Of a stretch of DNA of 64,000 nucleotides, positions 23,776-33,438 are shown piece after piece. The translations under genes and the position numbers were made by a program. Below the pieces are notes generated by a model that saw only the letters and a list, made by a program, of their open reading frames with translations, had not been told where the DNA came from and made no database searches. The stretch covers positions 1,364,001-1,428,000 of the forward strand of contig NZ_CP066776.1 in the NCBI RefSeq assembly GCF_010681825.2. Direction: 5' to 3'. The stretch is from Sulfuriroseicoccus oceanibius (GTDB lineage Bacteria > Verrucomicrobiota > Verrucomicrobiia > Verrucomicrobiales > SLCJ01). Position 1 is the stretch's first letter, and every line of letters starts with the position of its first letter.

Positions 23776-25158
23776 ATGTACATTAGCGTCTTTGAACTCT
23801 TCTCGATCGGCATCGGCCCATCCAGCTCGCACACGGTCGGGCCGATGCGCGCAGCAGTGCGCTTTCTCGGCGGGCTCGCTGAAGGAGGCCTGACCGATCA
23901 GGTGGCGAGAGTGCGGGTGGATCTTTACGGATCGCTGGCATTGACCGGCAAGGGCCACGGTACAGACACTGCCGTGCTGATGGGGTTGGAGGGGAGTGAA
24001 CCTGAGACGATCGACCCACGGGGTGTGCCTGAGCGAGAGGAGCGGATTCGCACCGAATGCACGCTCAAGCTGGGTGGGGAGCGGAAGGTGTTGTTCAACC
24101 CGAAGACAGACTTGCAGTTTTTGCGTGAGGAGGTGTTGGATGCGCACCCGAATGGGATGCGGTTTATCGCGTTGGATGGCGAGGGTGCCGAGCTGTTTGC
24201 GGAGACTTACTATTCGGTCGGTGGTGGTTTTGTTGTGCGGGAAGATGAGCTGGAGACAGTGGAGGAATCCGAGATTGCCGATCAGGTGCCGTATCCATTT
24301 GATTCGGCAGATGAGTTGTTGGCTCAGTGCGCCGAGCATGGTCTGAGCATCGACGAGTTGATGATGGCGAACGAATGCGCGCTGCGTTCCAAGGACGAGG
24401 TCGAGGAGTATCTCGACGCGGTTTGGACGGCGATGCAGGAATGTGTGCAGGCAGGTTTGGAGCACAGCGGAACATTGCCGGGCGGGCTGAAGGTGCCGCG
24501 ACGCGCGGCGAGTGTGTACCAGTCGCTTTTGGCGCGGCCTGAGGCGGCGATGTGCGACCCGCTGACGGTGTTGGACTGGGTGAACTTGTACGCGCTGGCG
24601 GTGAACGAAGAGAATGCGGCCGGCGGCAGGGTGGTGACGGCTCCGACCAATGGAGCGGCTGGGATTATTCCGGCGGTGCTTCATTATGCGACCCGTTTCC
24701 AGCCACGCAGGGATGAAGTCCACGGGGTGCGTGGCTTTTTGCTGACCTCGGCGGCGATTGGCAGTCTTTACAAGAAGAACGCCTCGATTTCGGGCGCGGA
24801 CGTGGGGTGCCAGGGAGAAGTGGGTGTGGCCTGTTCCATGGCGGCAGGGGCGTTGGCGGGATATCTTGGTGGGTCGCCGTCGCAGGTTTGTAATGCGGCG
24901 GAGATCGGGATGGAGCACAACCTGGGGCTGACGTGTGACCCAATTGGCGGGTTGGTTCAGATTCCGTGCATCGAGCGCAATGCGATGGGCTCGGTGAAAG
25001 CGATCAACGCGGCACGGATCGCGATGCGGGGCGATGGGCACCACATTGTCAGCCTGGACAAAGTGATCCGGACGATGCTTTCGACCGGGCGCGACATGAT
25101 GACCAAGTACAAAGAGACGGCCCGCGGCGGCCTGGCGGTGAATGTGGTCGAGTGTTGA
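23776..25158 (+). CDS. sdaA: L-serine ammonia-lyase, iron-sulfur dependent
   Basis: 460 residues, single-chain form with the beta domain first ([26 protein letters not shown]) and the alpha domain after about residue 185. Cluster-binding cysteines are seen in [21 protein letters not shown] and [19 protein letters not shown]. It converts L-serine to pyruvate and ammonia with a 4Fe-4S cluster in the cytoplasm. A possible promoter lies upstream (TTGTCA at about 23715, 16 bp, then TATGAC). The next gene follows 61 bp downstream on the same strand. Confidence 0.95.
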   Translation: MYISVFELFSIGIGPSSSHTVGPMRAAVRFLGGLAEGGLTDQVARVRVDLYGSLALTGKGHGTDTAVLMGLEGSEPETIDPRGVPEREERIRTECTLKLGGERKVLFNPKTDLQFLREEVLDAHPNGMRFIALDGEGAELFAETYYSVGGGFVVREDELETVEESEIADQVPYPFDSADELLAQCAEHGLSIDELMMANECALRSKDEVEEYLDAVWTAMQECVQAGLEHSGTLPGGLKVPRRAASVYQSLLARPEAAMCDPLTVLDWVNLYALAVNEENAAGGRVVTAPTNGAAGIIPAVLHYATRFQPRRDEVHGVRGFLLTSAAIGSLYKKNASISGADVGCQGEVGVACSMAAGALAGYLGGSPSQVCNAAEIGMEHNLGLTCDPIGGLVQIPCIERNAMGSVKAINAARIAMRGDGHHIVSLDKVIRTMLSTGRDMMTKYKETARGGLAVNVVEC

Positions 25159-25219
25159 TGCTCCCGCAGCGATGGAGTGTGGGGTTGCAGAGCGTCGTGG
25201 ATTGCTCCACCGTGCGCCT

Positions 25220-25879
25220 ATGATCATCGGCAATTCTGGATCCTCTATCGGGCGCAAGGCAGCGGGGCTGTCGCGAGTGGGGGTGTGTTCGTTGTTGCTT
25301 GCTGCGTTGGCTGGTGCCGGCGCGGTTTATGCGAACGATGGTGGCAAGGAGGATAAGAGCAAAGAGTCGAAGAAGAAGGGGCCGAGCTTCAAGGGCTTGA
25401 AGATGTTGTCGGTGGGCAAGCCTAGTTACGGCTTGCGGATTCCCGGGTTTGAGGAGGATCGTTTGACGACGCTGACGGACGTCGAGGTTCTGACCAAGCT
25501 GGATGAGAATTTTTTGCGCATCGAAGGGATGCGTTTTCAAGAGGTGCGGGAAGACGACCGGCAGGGTTTGTCGGTTTGGATCACGCAGGGGATTTACGCG
25601 CTTCAGACCAAGACGCTGACCTCCGACCACGATACGGTGGTGCGCGGCGAGGGCTTTGTGATGAAGGGTGAAGGCTGCGTGTATTCACAGGGGCAGGATG
25701 GTGTGCGGCTTTTGGGGCGGGTGGATTCCCGATTCTCGAGTGACCCGGCAGGGCTGAAGTTGCCGCGTGCCGAGGCACCGGAAGAGGAGCCTGCAGGTGA
25801 TGAAAGCGAGCCAGCCGCGGCTCAAGAAAAGGCGGATGATGGAGCGGGCGACGCTGCAGCCGCTGCCGACAACAATTGA
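25220..25879 (+). CDS. LptC-like LPS export protein
   Basis: 219 residues from ATG 25220, with an N-terminal membrane anchor or signal (VGVCSLLLAALAGAGAVYA). The middle part (about 55-165) contains LPS-bridge-like beta repeats: YGLRIPGFEEDRLTTLTDVEVL, ENFLRIEGMRFQEV and GIYALQTKTLTSDHDTVVRGEGFVMKGEGCVY. The last 50 residues are an Ala/Glu-rich tail. The name rests mainly on position: lptA-like and lptB genes follow directly, as in the conserved lptC-lptA-lptB order. It would link the LptB2FG extractor to the periplasmic bridge. An upstream in-frame ATG at 25142 overlaps sdaA and is less likely. Confidence 0.65.
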   Translation: MIIGNSGSSIGRKAAGLSRVGVCSLLLAALAGAGAVYANDGGKEDKSKESKKKGPSFKGLKMLSVGKPSYGLRIPGFEEDRLTTLTDVEVLTKLDENFLRIEGMRFQEVREDDRQGLSVWITQGIYALQTKTLTSDHDTVVRGEGFVMKGEGCVYSQGQDGVRLLGRVDSRFSSDPAGLKLPRAEAPEEEPAGDESEPAAAQEKADDGAGDAAAAADNN

Positions 25880-25964
25880 TGATCCGCTGGAAATGGCGTG
25901 TCGATGCTGCTAGTGTCGCGCATCGCGTTGGTCGCCGACCAGCAATGAGCAAACTGATCGTAAG

Positions 25965-26534
25965 ATGATGAAAAGAATGATCCGACAGGCGGCCTTGGTC
26001 GCGGCAGTGACTTTGGGCGCGGCTTTCGTGGGCGTGACGCACGCGGAAACTCCGATCCAGATCACCTCCGAGGGAGGCGCCTCGATTAGCACGGAGACCA
26101 ACACGTTGACCTACATGGAGAACGTGGTCTTCTTCCACGCGGATCAGAACCTCAAGGTCACCTGTGATCGATTGGAGATTGTTCAGGCCAAAGCGCCCGC
26201 GGCTGATGAAGCCAAGGAAGAGGGCGAGACCGAAGAAGGCGCTGAAGGCGGCGAGGAACGCGAGGCTCAGATTGAGACCGCAATCGCCATTGGCAACGTG
26301 GTGATCACCAAAGTGGACGCCGACGGCAATGAGAAGATCGGAAAGTGCGAGCGTGCGGTTTTTGATGCAAAGACCAACAACGTGACCATGAGCGGAAGCC
26401 CGAGTTTGCTTGACCGCAAGAACCTGATCAGCGCGGCGAAGCCGAGCACCGTGTTCATCCTCAAAGAGAGCGGTGAGCATCAGTTCAAGGGGCCGATCAA
26501 GACACGTTTCGTGGGCAACGACGATGCGAACTAA
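25965..26534 (+). CDS. lptA: LptA-like periplasmic LPS transport protein
   Basis: 189 residues with a signal peptide ending near THA (residue 27). The OstA/LptA-type beta domain begins ITSEGGASISTETNTLTYMENVVFF and continues with KVTCDRLEIVQA. A Glu-rich insert (about 75-105) separates this from AIGNVVITKVDADGNEKIGKCERAVFDAKTNNVTMSGSP, the usual second half. It would form the periplasmic bridge that carries LPS from the inner to the outer membrane. The gene lies between the LptC-like gene and lptB on the same strand. The acidic insert is unusual compared with proteobacterial LptA. Confidence 0.85.
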   Translation: MMKRMIRQAALVAAVTLGAAFVGVTHAETPIQITSEGGASISTETNTLTYMENVVFFHADQNLKVTCDRLEIVQAKAPAADEAKEEGETEEGAEGGEEREAQIETAIAIGNVVITKVDADGNEKIGKCERAVFDAKTNNVTMSGSPSLLDRKNLISAAKPSTVFILKESGEHQFKGPIKTRFVGNDDAN

Positions 26535-26577
26535 GCCGGATCACTGGCTTACTGAGATTTAGTTCAAGGACACGACT

Positions 26578-27315
26578 GTGGAAGACAAAGATTACCTGCT
26601 CTATACCGAAGGCCTGAAGAAGGTTTACGACGGACGCGCCGTGGTCAACGGGGTGGACATCAACGTGAAGCACGGGGAGATTGTCGGATTGCTGGGGCCG
26701 AATGGTGCTGGTAAGACGACGACGTTCTATATGGTCGTGGGGTTGGTGCCTCCGAATGGCGGGCGCGTGGTCTTCAATGGCAATGAGGTGACGACCGACC
26801 CCATGTACATGCGCGGCCGCATGGGCATGGGCTATCTGCCGCAGGAAGAGTCGATTTTCCGCAAGTTGACCGTGCGCCAGAACATCATGGCCGTGATGGA
26901 AACGCGGACGGATTTGAGCAAGTCCGAGAGGGAAGACCGCTGCCAGGCGCTGCTCGAGCGCTTTGGCATTCAGAAGTTGGCCAATAGTGTGGCCCTGACC
27001 CTGAGTGGTGGTGAGAAGCGCCGCTTGACGATTGCGCGATCGCTGGTGACCGAGCCGAAGTTGTTGATGCTCGACGAGCCATTCTCCGGGGTGGACCCGA
27101 TTGCCGTGAGTGAGATCCAGGAGATCATCCGTGACCTGCGTGAGGGCGGGTTGGCGATTTTAATTACAGATCATAATGTTCGGGAAACATTAAATATCGT
27201 CGACCGCGCTTACTTGATATTCGAGGGCAAAGTGATCCGAGAAGGCACCCAGGACTTCTTAATTAACGATCCGCTCAGTCGAGAGTTGTATCTCGGGGAG
27301 CGATTTAGTATGTAA
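26578..27315 (+). CDS. lptB: LPS export ABC transporter ATP-binding protein LptB
   Basis: 245 residues starting with GTG at 26578, with an aagga ribosome-binding site 7-8 bp upstream. All ABC ATPase motifs are present: Walker A GPNGAGKT (40-47), Q-loop YLPQEESIFRKL, signature LSGGEKRRLTIARSL, Walker B LLMLDEPFSGVDP, and the switch His in ILITDHNVRETL. The LptB-specific stretches 'GYLPQE.SIFRKL' and 'AYLIFEGKVIREGT' are clear. It powers removal of LPS from the inner membrane together with LptF/LptG, which are not in the window. Confidence 0.96.
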   Translation: MEDKDYLLYTEGLKKVYDGRAVVNGVDINVKHGEIVGLLGPNGAGKTTTFYMVVGLVPPNGGRVVFNGNEVTTDPMYMRGRMGMGYLPQEESIFRKLTVRQNIMAVMETRTDLSKSEREDRCQALLERFGIQKLANSVALTLSGGEKRRLTIARSLVTEPKLLMLDEPFSGVDPIAVSEIQEIIRDLREGGLAILITDHNVRETLNIVDRAYLIFEGKVIREGTQDFLINDPLSRELYLGERFSM

Positions 27316-27379
27316 GGGGTTGGCTGGGGAAGCCGCTTCGGTTCTACCTCGGCTGTTTAACCCAAACCCCTAATATTAC

Positions 27380-27994
27380 ATGCAAACCGTAAATGTGAAT
27401 CTGCCAATCACGGTCACTGGCCGTGGCGTCTCTGTTACCGATTCGATCCGGGATTACGCAATCAAGAAAGTGGAGGGGCTTCACCTCGACTATCCGCGTA
27501 TCATCGAAGCCAAAGTGCTGATCGACGTTCAGGGGTACCGGCAGATCGCGGAGATTATTCTGTTTTGCGCCAACCATATCACGATTGACGCCACCACGGA
27601 GCACGAGGACCTCTACGCGGCAATCGACGAAACGATCAGTAAAATTGCCCGCCGGATGCGTAAGCACAAGACGCGCCTGCTCAAGAAGCAGCGTCCGCGC
27701 AAGGGCTCGATCCGCCACATTGAAGAGCAGGTCTTCCCATCGTCTGTGCTCGATGAGATGCAGGAGGAGGAAGAGACCGGATTCGATGTCGAACCGCTGA
27801 TCGTCCACAAAGAGAATTACAAAGTGAAGCCTCTCTACCGTGATGAGGCGATCATGGAAATGGAAATGAGTGATCGCCCATTCATCGTGTTTGAGAACGC
27901 GACCAACCACCAGCTCTGCGTGCTGTATCGTCGTCGTGACGGCGACTACGCCATGATTGAGCCACACCTTCAGAGCGAGCAGCAAGCGGAGTGA
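27380..27994 (+). CDS. hpf: Ribosome hibernation-promoting factor, long form
   Basis: 204 residues. Residues 1-105 form the HPF/YfiA beta-alpha-beta domain that sits in the decoding centre of the idle 30S subunit (VNLPITVTGRGVSVTDSIRDYAIKKVEGL). A basic linker follows (HKTRLLKKQRPRKGS). Residues 145-195 form the C-terminal dimerisation domain of long HPF (DRPFIVFENATNHQLCVLYRRRDGDYAMIEP). It therefore likely makes 100S dimers. In many proteobacteria hpf follows lptB with rpoN between; here rpoN is absent and hpf follows directly. A strong terminator closes the unit. Confidence 0.95.
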   Translation: MQTVNVNLPITVTGRGVSVTDSIRDYAIKKVEGLHLDYPRIIEAKVLIDVQGYRQIAEIILFCANHITIDATTEHEDLYAAIDETISKIARRMRKHKTRLLKKQRPRKGSIRHIEEQVFPSSVLDEMQEEEETGFDVEPLIVHKENYKVKPLYRDEAIMEMEMSDRPFIVFENATNHQLCVLYRRRDGDYAMIEPHLQSEQQAE

Positions 27995-28026
27995 CCCGCC
28001 GCTCGATCTGATGTGAGAATCAGAGT

Positions 28027-28072
28027 CCGCCGCACAGCGTCAGCAATGACAGCTGTGCGGCGGAATTTTTTT
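28027..28072 (+). terminator. Rho-independent terminator after hpf
   Basis: A 12-bp perfect stem (ccgccgcacagc / gctgtgcggcgg) is followed by aattttttt. It ends the lptC-lptA-lptB-hpf run. Confidence 0.93.
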
Positions 28073-28201
28073 GTCTGGTGGGGGCTCGTATCGGCAACGG
28101 GTTGCTCTGGTTGATTCCTGGGACGCATCGCCTATCTTGGCGCGGCGAGTGGGGTTGCCGACCGACCGGTGACCGCCTCATCACCCGCAAGATTACGATT
28201 G

Positions 28202-28726
28202 ATGCATTCACAAGACGACATTCAGTACGCCCTCGAGACGACCCGCATCCTGCACGAGCCGGACCGCCGGATCGATACCTTTGGAACTACCAAGTTCGAG
28301 TTCACGATGATTTCGGAACTGATGGATACGGTGGGGGCGGTGCGTGTGCGCGAGGGGGAGATCGAGTCGGGCAAGCCGTTGTTGATCACACCGGAGTCCC
28401 GCGAGGGGATGCAGTTTGAAGGGTTTGGCGAGCAGGCCGAGCAGTTCCGTCAGTGGTGGGATGCGCAGGGGAAGAATTTCGCGTTTTTGAAGTACGGCTT
28501 TGTGATCCGGAAGTTCAATGTACGTGAGCACATCGTGCACGAGCCGGTAGAGGATGTTTGTGATCGCATTGTGAGGGATGCGGTGTCCCGCAGCAATCCG
28601 ATGTCGGCGGTGATTGCAGGGGTGGACGATGCGTGGGAGATCTCGTTGCTGAGGTTTTCGATGGATATGATCGAGAAATCGCAAGGGATTAACATTTTTG
28701 ATTTCAAGCGTCGCGGGTTGTTGTGA
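28202..28726 (+). CDS. Conserved-looking cytoplasmic protein of unknown function
   Basis: 174 residues from ATG 28202 (MHSQDDIQYALETTRILHEP). No signal peptide or membrane segment. The sequence is a balanced alpha/beta mix with no gap-prone stretches (TFGTTKFEFTMISELMDTVGAVRVREGEIESGKPLLITP, then FLKYGFVIRKFNVREHIVHEP), so it is almost certainly a real folded protein, but no family is recognised. It lies between hpf and a LysM protein on the same strand, 53 bp before the latter. A role tied to ribosome hibernation or the envelope would be a guess only. Confidence 0.7.
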   Translation: MHSQDDIQYALETTRILHEPDRRIDTFGTTKFEFTMISELMDTVGAVRVREGEIESGKPLLITPESREGMQFEGFGEQAEQFRQWWDAQGKNFAFLKYGFVIRKFNVREHIVHEPVEDVCDRIVRDAVSRSNPMSAVIAGVDDAWEISLLRFSMDMIEKSQGINIFDFKRRGLL

Positions 28727-28779
28727 TAGCCCTGAGATGGTAGCGCCAGAGGTGTGAGTCCGGTGATGGGCTGGCTGGT

Positions 28780-29658
28780 GTGGACGGGAAATCCTACAAA
28801 TTGCGATTGATGACGGCTTGGATTAAGGCAGCTCTATTTTTACTGTGTTTCGCGGTTCTGGGTGGGGTGGTGGCGAGTGTGATGTGGTTCAAAGTCCACG
28901 TCTTTGAAAAGGGAGCGGAAGCCAAGGATGAGTTAGAGGAAATCCGCAAGGTGAAGGTGGCGCCGCACGACTTTTCGCCCCGGTTGTTTTCCGAGGCGGT
29001 GACGGCACTGGCTGATAAGGATCAGGAGGGTGCCCGCGCCAAACTGGTGGAGATTCTTCAGTTTCACCGTGAAGGAAGCCATGGCGATGCCGCGCTTCGA
29101 TTGCTGGGCGAGTTGAACATGGATCAACTGATGAGTGCCGATGCATCGCTGGGCAAGCGGTCGATCGAGGTGGCATCCGGTCAGTCGGTTAATTCGATTG
29201 CGCGTCAGAACCAGTGCACGTTCCACTACATCGTGCGGGTCAATGGTTTGACCAATCCGGCGGCGCTACAACCTCATGACCGACTGTGGGTGTGCCCGCT
29301 GGATTTCAAGGTGGTGGTGCGGCTCGACGCAAGCCGGCTGTACCTGATGCGTGATGACAAGTTTTTCAAAGTCTATGACCTGCTGGCGGTCAGGCGCCCT
29401 CCGGGGATGCGTGTGCCGGTGAGAACGAAGGTGACGGACAAGAAGGTTTATATTAACGGTCGCCAGGTGATGTTAAGCAGCGAAAGCTATCATCAGGCGG
29501 AGAAGGCAGTGGATTTTGGCAACTCCCTTAGTCTGCGGTCGGTATCCGAGGGGGAGGATGTTCCCGAGCGGTCCTTTGGTGTGTTCATGCGGGAAAGCGA
29601 TGTGGATGAGTTGATGACGGTGCTGCGCGTGGGCAACCGGGTGGAGATCAACCCGTAA
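28780..29658 (+). CDS. Membrane-anchored LysM protein with a degenerate L,D-transpeptidase-like domain
   Basis: 292 residues from GTG 28780 (an ATG at 28810 is an alternative). An N-terminal membrane anchor (about 13-37) leads to a short helical region (65-115) and a LysM domain at about 127-172 (IEVASGQSVNSIARQNQCTFHYIVRVNGL). Residues 176-290 resemble a YkuD L,D-transpeptidase: VVRLDASRLYLMRDDKFFKVYDLLA, ending RSFGVFMRESDVDELMTVL. In active enzymes this region carries the HG..S.GC.R motif with the catalytic Cys. Here it reads RSFGVFMRESD, with no Cys or His. It is probably a peptidoglycan-binding, non-enzymatic relative. Confidence 0.75.
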   Translation: MDGKSYKLRLMTAWIKAALFLLCFAVLGGVVASVMWFKVHVFEKGAEAKDELEEIRKVKVAPHDFSPRLFSEAVTALADKDQEGARAKLVEILQFHREGSHGDAALRLLGELNMDQLMSADASLGKRSIEVASGQSVNSIARQNQCTFHYIVRVNGLTNPAALQPHDRLWVCPLDFKVVVRLDASRLYLMRDDKFFKVYDLLAVRRPPGMRVPVRTKVTDKKVYINGRQVMLSSESYHQAEKAVDFGNSLSLRSVSEGEDVPERSFGVFMRESDVDELMTVLRVGNRVEINP

Positions 29659-29684
29659 CCGAGCGCGCGCTGCTGGAAACGAAG

Positions 29685-29716
29685 AAAGCCACCGGCCGGT
29701 GTGGCGCGGTGGCTTT
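29685..29716. terminator. Bidirectional terminator between convergent genes
   Basis: The stem aaagccacc / ggtggcttt lies between the LysM gene (+) and the TPR gene (-), with A/T on either side able to act in both directions. Confidence 0.65.
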
Positions 29717-29747
29717 GGTTGATTGAGTTTGCTTGGTAGCCGCCGGA

Positions 29748-30644
29748 CTATTGAGCGGTGTTGATCGCGCGGTAGTGTTCGCGGGCGCGTTTGGTGACTT
29801 CGTCAGCGGTTGCGGTGTCGCCGGACTCCTTGAGTAGATCGATATAGTTGGAAATGACGACCTCGTACTCTTCTGGGTCGGTTTCATTTCCTTCTTCGAG
29901 AATTTCGACGGCGCGCTGGAAGTGTTCGATGGCTTCGTCGAGTTCGCCCTGACCGTAGAGGATACTGCCGAGGTTGGAGTAGGACTGAGCGATCTCCGCA
30001 CTGTTCTGAGCGAGCAGTTTCTCACGGATGGCGAGAGCTTGTTTGGCGATCTCCAACGCTTCCGGATAATGGGCGGCGGTGAGATAAAGTGCGGCCAGGT
30101 TGTTATATAGAGCCGCGACGGTGAGGTCTTCCTTGCCGTAGATGCGCTCGCAAATGTTGATGGCGCTGACGTAATGCTCTTCTGCGCGATCGAAGAGTCC
30201 TTCCTCGCGGTAGAGCATGGCGAGGTTGTTGCGCAGGTTGGCGGCTTCTTCCAAATCTGGCGGGGTGAGCGACTCAAGCTCCTCGATCGCCTGCTCGTAG
30301 AGTTTGGAGGCTGCTCGCATGTTGCCTGCGGCGTCGGTGCAGATGGCGCGGCCCATGGCGACCCGGGCGCGGTCTACGTCGGACCCTCCATGTTGGTCGA
30401 TGAGATAGGCGGCCTCTTTGTAGGCGTTGGCGGATTCATCGAACTCGCCGACGTGGCGAAGGATCTCCGCGTTGATCAGCAACGCTTCGATCAGGCCGGG
30501 GTATTCGGAGTCGTCTTGAACCGCCACGCGGCGTGCCGATTCGGTGGCGGCCGCGGCGGCCGTCATGGCATCAGCAAACTTGCCTTCTTCGAAAAGAGAT
30601 TGGGCGCGGTTCTCGAGAATTCGGGATCTATCTCCAGTGGACAT
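29748..30644 (-). CDS. Tetratricopeptide-repeat protein
   Basis: 298 residues made almost wholly of TPR or kinesin-light-chain-like helical hairpins. Examples are AQSLFEEGKFADAMTAAAAATESA near the start, then NNLAMLYREEGLFDRAEEHYVSAI, YNNLAALYLTAAHYPEALEIAKQAL and YSNLGSILYGQGELDEAIEHFQRAV. At least six repeats can be counted. There is no signal peptide, so it likely acts in the cytoplasm as a protein-binding scaffold. The partner is unknown. It stands alone between a terminator and the recO 3' end. Confidence 0.88.
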   Translation of the reverse strand: MSTGDRSRILENRAQSLFEEGKFADAMTAAAAATESARRVAVQDDSEYPGLIEALLINAEILRHVGEFDESANAYKEAAYLIDQHGGSDVDRARVAMGRAICTDAAGNMRAASKLYEQAIEELESLTPPDLEEAANLRNNLAMLYREEGLFDRAEEHYVSAINICERIYGKEDLTVAALYNNLAALYLTAAHYPEALEIAKQALAIREKLLAQNSAEIAQSYSNLGSILYGQGELDEAIEHFQRAVEILEEGNETDPEEYEVVISNYIDLLKESGDTATADEVTKRAREHYRAINTAQ

Positions 30645-30776
30645 GGGATTTTTAAGCGGATGGATGGAATGGTAGGATGCGGGATTTTAGAGATCCGTCA
30701 TACCGGTGTCGACATCCAAATTGCTGCTAATTCTGAAAGCTCAGGTGGCAGATTTTATAAATTTGAGTGGCTATGG

Positions 30777-31337
30777 CTAGCGCAGTGGAGGGAGATCGAT
30801 GCGCGAGGCGAGTGATGCGCGTTGTTTGGGGATTTTTGGGAGGGCGTCGGCGAGTGCGCGGGTGATGATGCGGTGTGGTGTGGGTTCGTCGGTGGGGATG
30901 ATCCCGAGCTCCTTGGCGAGTTCGGATTCGAAATGAGTCACGGCTTTGGGGGTGACTGTGTTTTGGTCGAGGAAGTCGAGGGCGCGGGTGAGCAGGTGGT
31001 GGATGCCGGGGATCGGGGTGTCGGGTTCGACGGCCAGATGAGCGCATTCGCAGAAATACCCAGCCGCGAGCATGGTCGTGTAGTCCTTGCGGATGCCGAG
31101 GCGCGGGGTGTGCAGTGCGGCCTCGGTGAGCGTATGGATTTCCGAGCGCAGGGAGCGCTTCCACTCGATTTCGCAGGTGAAAAAGTGGTCGAGCATGCCG
31201 CGGAACGGACTTTTGGGGCGCCGGCTGCCTTTGGCGATGGTTTTGATCAGCCCGTGGTTGTCCGTGCACCAGGTGACGATGACGCTGGTGTCGCTGAATG
31301 GGGTCAGGCGGAGCAGGTGGGCGATGGATTTTTCCAC
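30777..31337 (-). CDS. recO: DNA repair protein RecO
   Basis: 186 residues from GTG 31337 ([39 protein letters not shown]), which is the standard RecO OB-fold beginning. The helical C-terminal domain follows. RecO loads RecA onto SSB-coated DNA in the RecFOR recombination pathway. It is shorter than the usual 220-250 residues, and the four-Cys zinc site of many RecO proteins is not seen. The gene is divergent from prfB, with a 70-bp shared upstream region. Longer upstream frames overlap prfB and are not likely. Confidence 0.85.
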   Translation of the reverse strand: MEKSIAHLLRLTPFSDTSVIVTWCTDNHGLIKTIAKGSRRPKSPFRGMLDHFFTCEIEWKRSLRSEIHTLTEAALHTPRLGIRKDYTTMLAAGYFCECAHLAVEPDTPIPGIHHLLTRALDFLDQNTVTPKAVTHFESELAKELGIIPTDEPTPHRIITRALADALPKIPKQRASLASRIDLPPLR

Positions 31338-31407
31338 GGTGGGCGAAGCGGTGCGATCCGGGGTTGCGGGAGGGGGGGAATTCGGTGAAGAATACTCATC
31401 CCGTCTT

Positions 31408-32547
31408 ATGAGTGAAGCGCAATCATCGTCCAAGTCCCCCGAAGTCATCGACCTCGATTCCATTGACACCTCGGCGCTGGCCGCGCGGGTGGCGGAACTC
31501 GAGAAGTTTTTGAAGCTCGATACCCTGCAAGGGGAGCTGGCGAAGCTGGAGGAAGCGATGACGGCCGATGATTTTTGGAACGACAAAGATGCCGCGCAGC
31601 AGACCATGAGCAAGGTCAACCGGATCAAGGGGGTGATCAATCCATTCCGCGAGCTGCAGCAGCGGGTGGAAGACGTGGACGTGATGATTGAGTTGGCCAA
31701 GGAGGAGGGCGATGATGCCGCCGCCCGCGAGGTGGTGGACGAGCTGGAGTCCATGGAGGCCGCGTTGTCCGAGTTTGAGCTGCGTCAGTTCCTCAGTGGT
31801 GAGTTTGACGGAGGCGGCGCATTCGTAACGATCCATGCGGGGGCTGGTGGAACCGAGTCCTGCGACTGGGCGGACATGCTTTTCCGGATGTACCGTCGCT
31901 GGGCGGAGCGCAAGGGGTTCAAGACCGAGACCCTGGATGTGACCGATGGTGATGGCGCGGGCATCCGCAGTGCGACGATCAAGGTGAGTGGCGAATATGC
32001 CTACGGCTTTATGCAAGCCGAGCGCGGGGTGCACCGTTTGGTTCGGATTTCGCCATTTGATTCACAAAACCGCCGCCACACCAGCTTTGCCAGCGTGGAC
32101 GTGACTCCGGAGGTGACCGATGACATCGAGATCGAGGTCGAGGAAAAGGACATCAAAGTGGATACCTTCCGCTCCGGTGGAAAAGGTGGGCAGAACGTGA
32201 ACAAAGTGGAGACTGCGGTGCGCATGACCCACGTGCCGACCGGCGTGGTGGTTGCGTGTCAGAACGAGCGCAGTCAGGGCCGCAACCGCGAGCTCGCGCT
32301 CAAAATGCTCAAGGCCAAGCTCTATCAGATCGAGCAGGACAAAAAGGCTTCCGAGATGGAGAAGCAGTATGGAGAGAAGGGCGAAATCGCCTGGGGTAGC
32401 CAGATCCGCTCGTACGTTTTCCAGCCGTATCAGATGGTGAAGGACCACCGGACCGGGTTCGAGTCGGGTAACATCGAAAACGTCATGGATGGAGCGATCG
32501 ATGGCTTCATCGAAGCCAAGCTTCGCGGGCGCAAGGCGGGTGAGTAG
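31408..32547 (+). CDS. prfB: Peptide chain release factor 2
   Basis: 379 residues from ATG 31408. It recognises UGA and UAA stop codons and triggers release of the finished chain. The SPF tripeptide that defines RF2 is seen in [18 protein letters not shown], and the GGQ hydrolysis loop in [18 protein letters not shown]. Unlike E. coli prfB, the frame is continuous: no in-frame UGA or +1 shift site is present near codon 26, so the usual autoregulatory frameshift is absent. trmD follows 35 bp later on the same strand. Confidence 0.96.
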   Translation: MSEAQSSSKSPEVIDLDSIDTSALAARVAELEKFLKLDTLQGELAKLEEAMTADDFWNDKDAAQQTMSKVNRIKGVINPFRELQQRVEDVDVMIELAKEEGDDAAAREVVDELESMEAALSEFELRQFLSGEFDGGGAFVTIHAGAGGTESCDWADMLFRMYRRWAERKGFKTETLDVTDGDGAGIRSATIKVSGEYAYGFMQAERGVHRLVRISPFDSQNRRHTSFASVDVTPEVTDDIEIEVEEKDIKVDTFRSGGKGGQNVNKVETAVRMTHVPTGVVVACQNERSQGRNRELALKMLKAKLYQIEQDKKASEMEKQYGEKGEIAWGSQIRSYVFQPYQMVKDHRTGFESGNIENVMDGAIDGFIEAKLRGRKAGE

Positions 32548-32582
32548 GCTTTTGATCCGGGCAATCTTGCAGGGCATTGCAG

Positions 32583-33257
32583 ATGGAGATTGATATCATC
32601 ACATTGTTTCCCGAGATCGCGCTCGCCCCGTTGGGGGAGTCGATCATCAAGCGTGCCCAGAAGGCAGGGATTGTAGAGATCCGCGCCCACAATTTACGCG
32701 ATTGGGCGGAGGGCAAGCACCGTCGGGTGGACGACTATTTGTGCGGTGGGGGGCAGGGGATGCTGCTCAAGCCCGAGCCGATTTTCAAAGCGATCGAAGA
32801 ACTGCGACGTGAGAACACACGGGTGTTGTTGATGACACCGCAGGGCAAGCAGTTCAAGCAATCGGACGCGCGGCGGCTGGCGGAGTGTGGCGACCATTTG
32901 ATCATCCTCTGTGGCCACTATGAGGGGGTGGATTTCCGTGTGGTCGAGCAACTGGTGGATGAGGAGCTCTCGATCGGTGATTACGTGCTGACCAATGGTG
33001 CGATTGCCGCGGCCGTTGTGGTGGATGCCGTGGTGCGTTTGTTGCCGGGAGCGTTGGGGGATGCACGTTCGTCGGAAGAGGAATCGTTCAGTGATCCTGG
33101 GTTGCTAGAAGCTCCGTCCTACACCAAGCCGATCGAGTTTCGCGGTCTGAAAGTGCCGGATGTGTTTTTGTCCGGGCATCACGCCAAGATCGAGGCGTGG
33201 AAGCGCGAGAAGGCGATCGAGCGCACCAAGGCAAACCGTCCGGATTTGTTGGATTAA
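32583..33257 (+). CDS. trmD: tRNA (guanine-N1)-methyltransferase
   Basis: 224 residues from ATG 32583 (MEIDIITLFPE). SPOUT-class enzyme that makes m1G37 next to the anticodon and so prevents +1 frameshifts. The trefoil-knot SAM site is seen in LIILCGHYEGVDFRVVEQLVDEELSIGDYVLTNGA and the segment DDYLCGGGQGMLLKPEPIF. The usual rpsP-rimM-trmD-rplS neighbours are not present; here it follows prfB. After the stop, 180 bp without a gene lead to the carotenoid cluster. Confidence 0.96.
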   Translation: MEIDIITLFPEIALAPLGESIIKRAQKAGIVEIRAHNLRDWAEGKHRRVDDYLCGGGQGMLLKPEPIFKAIEELRRENTRVLLMTPQGKQFKQSDARRLAECGDHLIILCGHYEGVDFRVVEQLVDEELSIGDYVLTNGAIAAAVVVDAVVRLLPGALGDARSSEEESFSDPGLLEAPSYTKPIEFRGLKVPDVFLSGHHAKIEAWKREKAIERTKANRPDLLD

Positions 33258-33438
33258 GTTTGCTGGGTTGCTAGTTTTCAGTGTTCAGGTTTGCTGCGGC
33301 GTTATGGTGCGTGGCAGGGGCTGGTTGTATTGGCGCTTTTCCTCCAAGTTTGGCGTGGGGGGCTTTTGTTTGGATGTGCTGATTATTTCAAACAAATGAC
33401 GATACGTCCGGCGTTGGTTGGTTTTCGTATTTCAGATT

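Noticed and set aside
31408-31500. Programmed +1 frameshift in prfB
   Set aside because: The frame is continuous from ATG 31408 with no in-frame UGA, so no shift is needed.
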